From positions 252,984 through 316,983 of the forward strand of contig JAMPHF010000002.1 of assembly GCA_023663525.1 (NCBI GenBank): a stretch of DNA of 64,000 nt. The letters run 5' to 3'. The translations under genes were made by a program, and so were the position numbers. This stretch comes from Bacteroides sp. Its GTDB lineage: Bacteria; Bacteroidota; Bacteroidia; Bacteroidales; Muribaculaceae. The notes beneath the pieces were generated by a model that searched no databases, was not told the origin of the DNA, and saw nothing but the letters and a program-made list of their open reading frames with translations. Below, in pieces: positions 1-7,149 of the stretch (within the stretch, counting starts at the first letter, position 1; each line of letters starts with the position of its first letter).

Positions 1-662
1 GCCATCATGTTTTCAAGCGAGACCTCACAGTCAATGCCGTTTCTACGTGCCACTGCCGCTACCGCTTTCATCATCGGTGCCGGACCGCAACAGTAATAGC
101 GGAAGTAGGAGTCGCTCAGGCATGGATGTGATGTGACGAATCCTTTCACACCGTCCGACCCGTCCTCGGTGCAGATGTGGACTTTGCCGACATTTTTGAA
201 GTGTTCAAGAGACAAGAGGTCGGCAGCCATGCGCGCGCCAAGTAGGAATTCAGGCTGAAGCCCTTTGGATTTCAGTACCTTCCCGAGATATAGCAGCGGA
301 GCAACTCCGACACCGCCACCGATCAGGAGTAGGCGTGAGCCGGTCGGTGCATCAGTCGTGAATCCTTTGCCGAGGGGCAACATCAAGTTGAGCAGTTCAC
401 CTGACTGCATATCAATCAGTGCTGATGTCCCGCGTCCGGCATTGCGGACAAGGAGCGTCAGGACGTTGGCTTTGACATCCACATCATTTATGGAGATTGG
501 ACGGCGGAGCAGGACTCCGGGAGTATTGACTGCGACTTCGACAAATTGACCCGGAAGCATTTCGGGCATCATGCTTCCGTCAGCGGGAGCGAGTTGCATC
601 CGGCAGTAGGCATCGCCGAGCCTCGTATTTTCGATTACGATGAAATCCTTAACTTGTTTCAT
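1..662 (-). CDS. pyrK: Dihydroorotate dehydrogenase electron-transfer subunit PyrK (partial, runs off the left edge)
   Basis: Reading the minus strand from ATG at 662 gives about 220 codons, starting MKQVKDFIVIENTRL, with no stop before the window edge. It has the ferredoxin-NADP-reductase fold typical of PyrK. The FAD-binding barrel carries PGQFVEVAV and LLRRPISIND, and the NAD-binding half carries LLIGGGVGVAPLLYLGKVL and YYCCGPAPMMKAVA. The last residues seen (GIDCEVSLENMM) are followed in the family by the Cys-rich [2Fe-2S] loop, which lies outside the window. The protein passes electrons from dihydroorotate dehydrogenase PyrD to NAD in pyrimidine synthesis. pyrD often follows pyrK, so it probably lies just beyond position 1. 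It is transcribed divergently from the pectate lyase gene. Confidence 0.9.
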   Translation of the reverse strand, partial: MKQVKDFIVIENTRLGDAYCRMQLAPADGSMMPEMLPGQFVEVAVNTPGVLLRRPISINDVDVKANVLTLLVRNAGRGTSALIDMQSGELLNLMLPLGKGFTTDAPTGSRLLLIGGGVGVAPLLYLGKVLKSKGLQPEFLLGARMAADLLSLEHFKNVGKVHICTEDGSDGVKGFVTSHPCLSDSYFRYYCCGPAPMMKAVAAVARRNGIDCEVSLENMM

Positions 663-742
663 GGCTTGCTTAACGTTGTTTTATAGCCCTGTATGTGGAA
701 TCTGTGTCATAGAAATGAAGTCCACACAGGTTTCAGTCACCA

Positions 743-773
743 CAAAAGTAATAAATTCCGCCCGAATTTCAAA
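743..773 (-). promoter_or_regulatory. Promoter of pyrK (Bacteroidota -33/-7)
   Basis: On the minus strand TTTG (773-770) is followed, after 19 nt, by TACTTTTG (750-743), which fits TTTG-n19-TAnnTTTG. Transcription would start near 737 and leave a leader of about 75 nt before pyrK. Confidence 0.6.
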
Positions 774-802
774 AATATGCGTTAAAAACGGATGTAACAT
801 CA

Positions 803-836
803 TTGATTATTATTGCAGAAAAAATATTATCTTTGC
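803..836 (+). promoter_or_regulatory. Promoter of the pectinolytic operon
   Basis: TATCTTTG at 828-835 matches TAnnTTTG. A TTG at 803-805 lies 22 nt upstream, slightly long for the -33 element. The start site would be near 841, about 34 nt before the chosen ATG at 875. An in-frame ATG at 803 would overlap this promoter, which argues against using it as the start. Confidence 0.5.
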
Positions 837-874
837 GCAAAATTACCATGAATTCAGTCAATATTAACTTTGAA

Positions 875-2674
875 ATGAAGAAAATACTGCTTTCAGTCTC
901 GGCTCTGCTCCTGGGGATGGGACTTTATGCGTCAGAGTCTGCTCCGGCTTTTCCGGGAGCTGAAGGACATGGGCGTTACACGACAGGTGGACGCGGCGGA
1001 GAAATACGCCATGTGACAAATCTTAATGACAGTGGTGCCGGGTCTCTGCGTGAGGCTCTCAAGGGTAACAAGGCAAAAATCATCGTGTTTGATGTCAGTG
1101 GCTATATCGACCTTAGGTCGCAGTTGAATGTCACTTCAAACACTACAATCGCCGGGCAGACTGCCCCGGAGGGTGGCATCACGCTGCGCTACTACACTCT
1201 GTATTTTGGAAATTGTGACAACGTTGTTGTCCGTTTCATCCGTTCACGCCGCTCACAGGTCAAGGATGTGAATGACGGTGCTGATGCAACATGGGGACGT
1301 AATCACAAAAATATTATAATTGACCACTGCTCGTTTTCGTGGAGTATAGACGAAGTCGCTTCATTCTATGACAATCGCGATTTCACGCTCCAATGGACGA
1401 CTGTTGCCGAGGGGCTTGCCAATCCCGGTCACTCGAAGGGCGCACACAGCTATGGTGGAATCTGGGGTGGCAAGAATGCGTCATTCCATCATAATTTCAT
1501 TGCGCATGTCCAGAACCGTGCCCCGCGCTTTAATGGCGCACGTTATGCATGGAACGGCTATGACAAGACCGCATATTCATCAACTGTCGATGCCGAGCGC
1601 GTGGATTTCCGCAACTGTGTGATGTACAACTGGGGTAATGGTAACGGATGCTATGGAGGTCCCGGTGGCGGATATGTCAACATGGTCAATAATTACTACA
1701 AGGCCGGTCCCGGGACAAAGAACAAGACAAGGGTAACGCAGGTAAGCGTGGCCGCTGAGAGCAATGCCGAAGGATCGAGCCTGAAAGATTATGCCTCGCG
1801 CTACTATATCAGTGGTAATTATGTTACTGCCGCAGGTGCAGGAAAAGAGGAAAATTACGACTGGGCAGGCGTGATCTATGATAGTGGACTCGTGACGAGC
1901 GGGTCTGATAGATACATCAAGGATGCAGCACATTTATACGGTGAGAATGTCAAATATGAAAACATCGGTGGCATCGACTGCGTGTCACTGAAACTTGATT
2001 CAGGCATTGATCCCGGCGAAGTCACCACTCATTCTGCTACGTCAGCTTACGAGAAGCTCCTGAATTATTGCGGAGCGTCGCTCTATCGCGATGCGGTTGA
2101 CGCACGATATGTTGAGGAAGCCCGCACGGGAACGACTACCTATAAAGGAAATGTCGCATATATTGATGCTTCAGGTAAAACTTATCCCACCTCCGGCACT
2201 TCAGGAATCCTCGATTTCATCAATGATCCATCGAAAGATGAGAACACAGGGACTGCGAGCTATCCGGCGTTGACTTCCACCACTCGTCCCGCCGGCTACG
2301 ACAGCGATAATGACGGTATGCCCGACGAATGGGAGAAGGCCTATGGTCTGAATCCTAATGATGCATCGGATGCCTCCACATTCACTCTCGACTCTCGTGG
2401 ATGGTACAGCAATGTCGAGGTCTACATCAATTCGATAGTCGAGGGAATAATGAAGGCCGGCAATTCAGACGCTATCAGTTCTGTTGATGAGTATTATCCT
2501 GAGATAAAGGGTATAGATTCCGCAATCGAGGATACGCTGATGACGAGTGAAGTCGAGCGCATCGAATATTACAACCTTCAGGGTGTCCGACTTGTAGAAC
2601 CGGTTGAAGGTATTAACATACGCCGTATCATCTACGCTAATGGTCAGGTGGTGACTGATAAGGTCATTAAATAA
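875..2674 (+). CDS. Secreted pectate lyase, polysaccharide lyase family 1 type
   Basis: This is a 599-residue exported protein that probably cleaves polygalacturonate by beta-elimination. The start at 875 is chosen because a clean signal peptide follows (MKKILLSVSALLLGMGLYAS) and the upstream in-frame ATGs overlap the promoter. FPGAEGHGRYTTGGRGG and DSGAGSLREAL are the N-terminal signature of Bacteroidota pectate lyases. The parallel beta-helix core contains NIIIDHCSFSWSIDE and FHHNFIAHVQNRAPR. Near residue 480 a calcium-binding motif (DSDNDGMPDEWEKAYGLNP) resembles thrombospondin type-3 or EF-hand loops. The last 35 or so residues (EYYNLQGVRL...) look like a degenerate type A C-terminal sorting domain of the type IX system. 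It is the first gene of a two-gene operon. Confidence 0.88.
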   Translation: MKKILLSVSALLLGMGLYASESAPAFPGAEGHGRYTTGGRGGEIRHVTNLNDSGAGSLREALKGNKAKIIVFDVSGYIDLRSQLNVTSNTTIAGQTAPEGGITLRYYTLYFGNCDNVVVRFIRSRRSQVKDVNDGADATWGRNHKNIIIDHCSFSWSIDEVASFYDNRDFTLQWTTVAEGLANPGHSKGAHSYGGIWGGKNASFHHNFIAHVQNRAPRFNGARYAWNGYDKTAYSSTVDAERVDFRNCVMYNWGNGNGCYGGPGGGYVNMVNNYYKAGPGTKNKTRVTQVSVAAESNAEGSSLKDYASRYYISGNYVTAAGAGKEENYDWAGVIYDSGLVTSGSDRYIKDAAHLYGENVKYENIGGIDCVSLKLDSGIDPGEVTTHSATSAYEKLLNYCGASLYRDAVDARYVEEARTGTTTYKGNVAYIDASGKTYPTSGTSGILDFINDPSKDENTGTASYPALTSTTRPAGYDSDNDGMPDEWEKAYGLNPNDASDASTFTLDSRGWYSNVEVYINSIVEGIMKAGNSDAISSVDEYYPEIKGIDSAIEDTLMTSEVERIEYYNLQGVRLVEPVEGINIRRIIYANGQVVTDKVIK

Positions 2675-2685
2675 GTTTGTCGATT

Positions 2686-4962
2686 ATGAAATTATTTCCA
2701 TTGCTGTCTCTGGCGTTGGTGTGCTCGTTCTATGCCGGAGCAGCTATTCCTGAAGTACCTCGCGACACTTCTTTTACAGCGTATTCAACCAATATAAAGG
2801 TGCGTAAGAAGCATCCCGAGGCTGTCCTTGCCCATCCGGAGTTGCCGGAGGGCGTGAGGGCATACGAGAATGTCGTCTATACGACGTTGAAGAAGACGAA
2901 GTTCGGCGACCGGTATCTTCACGTAGATATTTTTCGCCCGGATGACGACAAGATATATCCGGCTCTGATCATGATTCATGGTGGCGGCTGGAATTCCGGC
3001 GACAAGTCATTGCAGGTTCCAATGGCGCAGCAGATAGCTGCCAGAGGATATGTCACCATCCCGGTGGAGTATCGTTTGATTCCGGAAGCAGTGTATCCGG
3101 CCGGTCTGCACGACATAAAGACGGCTGTGCGATGGGCGCGGGCAAATGCCGGGAAATATGGAATTGCCCCTGACCGTATTGCCGTCTCCGGCTGCTCGGC
3201 CGGAGCGCAGCTTGCCACACTTGTCGGTGTCACCAACGGATCAAAACGCCATGAAGGCAAAGGTGAGTGGCGAAATGTGGCGAGCGACGTACAGGCAGTG
3301 ATCAATATGGACGGCATTGCCACATTCGTCTCTGAGTCAAACATAGCCGATGCACGCGAGAGGTATGAAAAGAAGGGTGAGCTGCCGGTCAATGCACTAT
3401 GGCTCGGCGGTCTCTATGAAGATTCTCCCGAAAACTGGAAGGAATCGTCATCACTGTTGTGGATCACTCCTAAGTCGGCACCGGTCTGTTTCATCAGCAG
3501 TGGTCTTCCACGTTACAGTGATGGGCGTGATTCGCTCGTGGCTATATATGATTCGCTCGGAATATACACAGAGCGTCATCGCATCCCTGTCGATGTGCAC
3601 CCGTTCTGGTTTTTCCACCCGTGGATGGATACTACGGTGGATCGTGCCTCGGAATTTCTTGACAAGATGTTCAAGTCGCCCGCTGAACAGTTGTCCCGTC
3701 GTTATCGGGTGACTGATTTCGGTGTTGTCAACGACAGTACGGTTCTTCAGACATCTGCGCTTCAGAGTGTCATAGACCGGGCTGAGACAGAGGGTGGAGG
3801 TGAAATCGTTGTCCCTGCCGGAACTTATCTGACCGGTGCGCTTTTCTTTAAGCCAGGCACATCGTTGCGTCTTGAAGAAGGGGCTGTCATCAAGGGGTCA
3901 GACCGCATAGAGGACTATCCGCTCATTCCGTCCCGCATGGAGGGGCGAAGCATCTATTATCATGCGGCACTGATAAACGCCTACCATGTGGACAATTTCG
4001 AGATCTCCGGTCCGGGGACAATCAATGGCAACGGCTATAGGTTTTGGACCGAGTTTTGGGATAATGTAGAGAACGCACGTAAGGAGAACCGTCCGTGGAC
4101 CAATCTTGAAGTGCGCCGTCCACGTCTCGTCTTTTTATGGGGTTGCGATAATGTGCGTTTGAGTGGAGTTCGGTTGATAAATTCCGCCTTTTGGACATCA
4201 CATTTCTATCGTTGTAATGACCTTGTGATTGAAAATTGTGAGGTTTATGCTCCGAAAGAGCCGGTACGGGCTCCAAGTAGTGATGCCATCGACCTTGACG
4301 GGTGTCACAGAGTTGTTGTGAGAGGCTGCTATCTCAATTGCGATGATGACGGTGTTTGCATGAAGGGAGGCAAGGGTGTCTATGCCAACCGCTCGTATGA
4401 GAATGACAGTGTGACGGATGTAGTCGTCGAAGGTTGTGTGTTCGGCCCGAACCTTCATGGAACATTGACTCTCGGCAGTGAGTGCATACATGCCGACGGT
4501 ATCGTCTTGCGTAATTGTCGGGTGGACAACGACTGTTCGGTACTGCGTCTGAAGATGCGTCCCGACACATATCAGACATACGAGAATATCAGGGTTGAGA
4601 ATATCACCGGGCGTTTCGGGACTCTAATAGAAATTCTGCCTTGGAAGCAATTTTTCACTCTCGAAGGAAGCAGCGAGAAGCCTGTCGGTATTATCCGCAA
4701 TATAAGTGTCAACAACGTTACCGGGAATTGTGAAAGTCTTGGGGTCATTGCAGCTAATGCTGATGACAGCGTCGGGAATTTTACAATCAGCAACGTAAAT
4801 GTCAAGGCAAAGTCTGACGTGTTCCGATGCAATTATCCGTCCGTTAGATTTGAGAATGTAAAGGTCAATGGTCATGAGCCGGTAATCCTTACAGCAGATG
4901 ATGAATTGAAAGATCAATTAAACTTCGATGCGAAAGACCTCGACAAGAGCAATGAGAAGTAG
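2686..4962 (+). CDS. Fusion of alpha/beta-hydrolase esterase and GH28 polygalacturonase-like domain
   Basis: This 758-residue exported protein follows the pectate lyase by 11 nt. ATG at 2686 precedes the signal peptide MKLFPLLSLALVCSFYAGAA; a TTG at 2677 is possible but less likely. Residues about 35-330 are an alpha/beta hydrolase with oxyanion loop HGGGW, nucleophile elbow VSGCSAGAQLA and a late His in VDVHPFWFFHPW. Residues about 340-740 are a GH28-type beta-helix with GPGTINGNG, SSDAIDLDGC, NCDDDGVCMKGG, HGTLTLGSE and RLKMRP, which correspond to the Asp, His and Arg-x-Lys active-site blocks. Acting with the lyase, it probably removes pectin esters (acetyl or methyl) and cuts or trims galacturonan. 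The substrate is inferred from the families. The two domains in one chain form a plausible processive de-esterify-and-cut enzyme. Confidence 0.85.
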   Translation: MKLFPLLSLALVCSFYAGAAIPEVPRDTSFTAYSTNIKVRKKHPEAVLAHPELPEGVRAYENVVYTTLKKTKFGDRYLHVDIFRPDDDKIYPALIMIHGGGWNSGDKSLQVPMAQQIAARGYVTIPVEYRLIPEAVYPAGLHDIKTAVRWARANAGKYGIAPDRIAVSGCSAGAQLATLVGVTNGSKRHEGKGEWRNVASDVQAVINMDGIATFVSESNIADARERYEKKGELPVNALWLGGLYEDSPENWKESSSLLWITPKSAPVCFISSGLPRYSDGRDSLVAIYDSLGIYTERHRIPVDVHPFWFFHPWMDTTVDRASEFLDKMFKSPAEQLSRRYRVTDFGVVNDSTVLQTSALQSVIDRAETEGGGEIVVPAGTYLTGALFFKPGTSLRLEEGAVIKGSDRIEDYPLIPSRMEGRSIYYHAALINAYHVDNFEISGPGTINGNGYRFWTEFWDNVENARKENRPWTNLEVRRPRLVFLWGCDNVRLSGVRLINSAFWTSHFYRCNDLVIENCEVYAPKEPVRAPSSDAIDLDGCHRVVVRGCYLNCDDDGVCMKGGKGVYANRSYENDSVTDVVVEGCVFGPNLHGTLTLGSECIHADGIVLRNCRVDNDCSVLRLKMRPDTYQTYENIRVENITGRFGTLIEILPWKQFFTLEGSSEKPVGIIRNISVNNVTGNCESLGVIAANADDSVGNFTISNVNVKAKSDVFRCNYPSVRFENVKVNGHEPVILTADDELKDQLNFDAKDLDKSNEK

Positions 4963-4978
4963 GAAATAGAGTATCGAT

Positions 4979-5043
4979 ACCACCATAACATCAACGGAGT
5001 TCACAGCCACACCGGCTGTGAACTCCGTTGATGTTATGGTGGT
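4979..5043. terminator. Perfect 30-bp inverted repeat, bidirectional terminator
   Basis: Arms 4979-5008 and 5014-5043 are exact reverse complements with a 5-nt loop (acacc). It lies between the convergent esterase-GH28 gene (ends 4962) and the DUF2807 gene (ends 5063), so it can serve both. There is no T-run, and the stem is unusually long and perfect. Confidence 0.7.
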
Positions 5044-5062
5044 GGGATGTGGAGAGGAGTTG

Positions 5063-5800
5063 TCAGTCGTTGGACTTCACGCTGATGGATCCGCCACTTG
5101 ATTTTTTGACTTTTGAATTGCGGACTGTGAGCGAGGACGCTTTGACTACACCTCCACTTGAAGCGGAGAAAATGCCGTTTGTCGAGTTCCCCGCAACCTT
5201 GATGTCACCTCCTGACGAAGCGTCACATACAATATTTTTTGCCGTAATTTTTGCTACGTTTATTGCAGCTCCTGATGATACTTCGATTTCAGCATTGTCG
5301 GCAGTCAGATTTTTTATGCTCACATCTGCGCCTGACGAAGCGTCAATCTCCATGTCCCGGCAGTTCAGAGAGCTGAAATTGATACTGCTGCCTGACGATG
5401 CTTCAAGCTCCATTTTCGCACTTGGAAGTGATATGGTTGCGTTGCAGTTGAAAGAGGCACCTGATGAAGTCTCTATGTCGTTGACCATCGGGGCGGTGAC
5501 GGTGATGGTCACGCCTTTTATCTTTTTACCGTTTCGGTTACCGTTTCGGTCGCGTTTTGGCGATATTTTGAGTGTCTTGCCGCTGACACGGACATCGACA
5601 TTCTCTATGCGGGAGGCTTCGCCGGTGATTGTGACCACGCATCCGGTTGTGGACGATGGTTTGTAGGTGACGTTGACACCTGCCGAAAGATCGAGTTCGG
5701 AAAATTGTTGGGTGATATTGACATTCTTTGTCTCAGCGGATAACGCTGCTGCACCGAAGCCAATTAGCATGATAACTAAGCTGAAAAGTGATTTTTTCAT
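5063..5800 (-). CDS. Exported head-GIN domain protein (DUF2807, putative auto-transporter adhesin)
   Basis: This 245-residue protein has a signal peptide (MKKSLFSLVIMLIGFGAAALS) and a single DUF2807 beta-helix domain. Early motifs NITQQFSELDLSAGVNV and GVTITVTAP are typical of the family. After them an SSGA/SSGG turn recurs roughly every 20 residues (ETSSGAS, EASSGSS, DASSGAD, EVSSGAA, DASSGGD, SASSGGV, KSSGGS), as expected for coils of a helix. Family members are envelope proteins of unclear function, often found near ECF sigma/anti-sigma genes. An ECF-like promoter lies upstream at 5865-5896. It is transcribed in the same direction as the symporter gene upstream but has its own 137-nt leader region. 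Confidence 0.8.
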   Translation of the reverse strand: MKKSLFSLVIMLIGFGAAALSAETKNVNITQQFSELDLSAGVNVTYKPSSTTGCVVTITGEASRIENVDVRVSGKTLKISPKRDRNGNRNGKKIKGVTITVTAPMVNDIETSSGASFNCNATISLPSAKMELEASSGSSINFSSLNCRDMEIDASSGADVSIKNLTADNAEIEVSSGAAINVAKITAKNIVCDASSGGDIKVAGNSTNGIFSASSGGVVKASSLTVRNSKVKKSSGGSISVKSND

Positions 5801-5864
5801 CGTGATTTTGGGATTATGGTGAATGAATGTTGAGCGATCGCTTGGGGAAAGATGCTCATCTGAC

Positions 5865-5896
5865 TATAAGACGCAGAAATCCACGAATTGTGACAC
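5865..5896 (-). promoter_or_regulatory. ECF-sigma-type promoter upstream of the DUF2807 gene
   Basis: Read on the minus strand, GTGTCACA (5896-5889) is followed after 15 nt by CGTCTTATA (5873-5865). This resembles the general ECF layout (-35 with an AAC/CAC core, -10 with CGTC) and not TAnnTTTG. The start would be near 5858, with a leader of about 57 nt. This is inference from pattern. Confidence 0.5.
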
Positions 5897-5937
5897 TTTT
5901 CGGAAATTATTTTTGAATAATTTTCATGACATACGTA

Positions 5938-7110
5938 TCAAACCACGGAATCAGGCTGTTTATGGGAGAAAATGCGGTCAATTATAGCAGCGAGTGCACC
6001 ATCGCCGGTGACATTGCATGCAGTTCCGAAACTGTCCATGGCGATATAAAGTGCAATCATGAGAGCAACCATCTGCTCATCAAATCCGAGGATGGACTGG
6101 AGCAGTCCGATGGAAGCCATTATTGCCCCACCGGGGATACCGGGGGCGGCAATGATTGTGATTCCGAGCATACCGATGAAGTGACAGAACAGACCGAAGT
6201 CATGCGGCTGATTGTGCATGATCATTAGGGCAAGCGCGCAAGCCACTATTTTCAAAGTGCTTCCGCTCATGTGGATGGTGGCACAAAGCGGGATGACGAA
6301 ACCGGCAATGTCTTCACTAACTCCCATTTTTATGGCCTGCCGGAGAGTGACCGGGATTGTTGCGGCTGATGATTGCGTCCCAAGTGCCGTGAAATATGCC
6401 GGAAGCATGGTGCGCAACATGCCGAATGGATTCTTACGGGCGAAAATTGCTGCAATGCAATATTGAAGCACGAGTATGAGGACATGGAGGATGAAGATGA
6501 TCACTATTATCTTCATGAAGCATTTCAATATCATTCCAACCTGGCCTTCAATGGTCATATTGAGAAAAATTCCGAAAATATATATCGGTAACAAGGGCAG
6601 GATGGCTTTGTCGATGGTCTCCGATACTATGTCTCGAAATTCTTCCATGCCTTTCCGCAGGGCGTGGCCGTTGACGAAAGCCATGCCGAGACCAAGCATG
6701 AATGCGAGGACGAGTGCTGTCATCACAGTCATGAGTGCCGGTATCTCGATGTTGAAAAATGGAAGTATATGTGCCGAATCTTCCGTCAGTGCCACACCTT
6801 CCTCGCCCCCTATCAGTGACGGGAATGTGAGGATGCCGGTGAAATAGGAGAGCAGTCCGGCGAGGAATGTAGCAATGTAGGCAATCGCCGCAGTCACGAC
6901 AAGTAGTTTTCCGGCTCGTCCGCCAATGTCGGCAATGGCAGGAGCGACGAATCCGACTATAATCATGGGAATCATGAAGCCGAGAAACTGGGAGAATATG
7001 GCGTTGAAAGTAGCCATTATGCGAGCAGCCCAGATTGGCGCGATATATCCGAGTGCAATGCCGAGGACAATTGCTATGAGGATGCGGGGTAGGAGACCTA
7101 TTTTCTTCAT
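5938..7110 (-). CDS. Dicarboxylate/amino acid:cation symporter (DAACS family)
   Basis: This is a 390-residue inner-membrane protein with eight or more hydrophobic segments and two re-entrant regions. It carries the family's serine-rich loop (ALGTQSSAATIPVTLRQA) and the substrate/cation-binding block GDGALAAIIDR near the C-terminus, plus VIPLCATIHMSGS in place of the usual NMDG-type motif region. Such carriers take up glutamate, aspartate, serine/threonine or C4-dicarboxylates with Na+ or H+; the substrate cannot be settled from sequence alone. The length is close to SstT/GltP-like members. It starts 39 nt after nadE on the same strand, so the two may share a transcript. Confidence 0.88.
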   Translation of the reverse strand: MKKIGLLPRILIAIVLGIALGYIAPIWAARIMATFNAIFSQFLGFMIPMIIVGFVAPAIADIGGRAGKLLVVTAAIAYIATFLAGLLSYFTGILTFPSLIGGEEGVALTEDSAHILPFFNIEIPALMTVMTALVLAFMLGLGMAFVNGHALRKGMEEFRDIVSETIDKAILPLLPIYIFGIFLNMTIEGQVGMILKCFMKIIVIIFILHVLILVLQYCIAAIFARKNPFGMLRTMLPAYFTALGTQSSAATIPVTLRQAIKMGVSEDIAGFVIPLCATIHMSGSTLKIVACALALMIMHNQPHDFGLFCHFIGMLGITIIAAPGIPGGAIMASIGLLQSILGFDEQMVALMIALYIAMDSFGTACNVTGDGALAAIIDRIFSHKQPDSVV

Positions 7111-7149
7111 AGTGCGAACAGACTGAGAGGTAGGTTATGAGGATACTCT

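Noticed and set aside
803..874. Upstream in-frame ATGs of the pectate lyase
   Set aside because: They overlap the promoter and would put extra residues before an otherwise clean signal peptide.
4979..5043. Insertion-sequence end or MITE
   Set aside because: No transposase, no target-site duplication and only one copy in the window; the position between convergent genes fits a terminator.
5063..5800. Repetitive DNA or CRISPR-like array
   Set aside because: The regularity comes from SSGA turns of the DUF2807 beta-helix at the protein level; the DNA repeats are degenerate and have no unique spacers.
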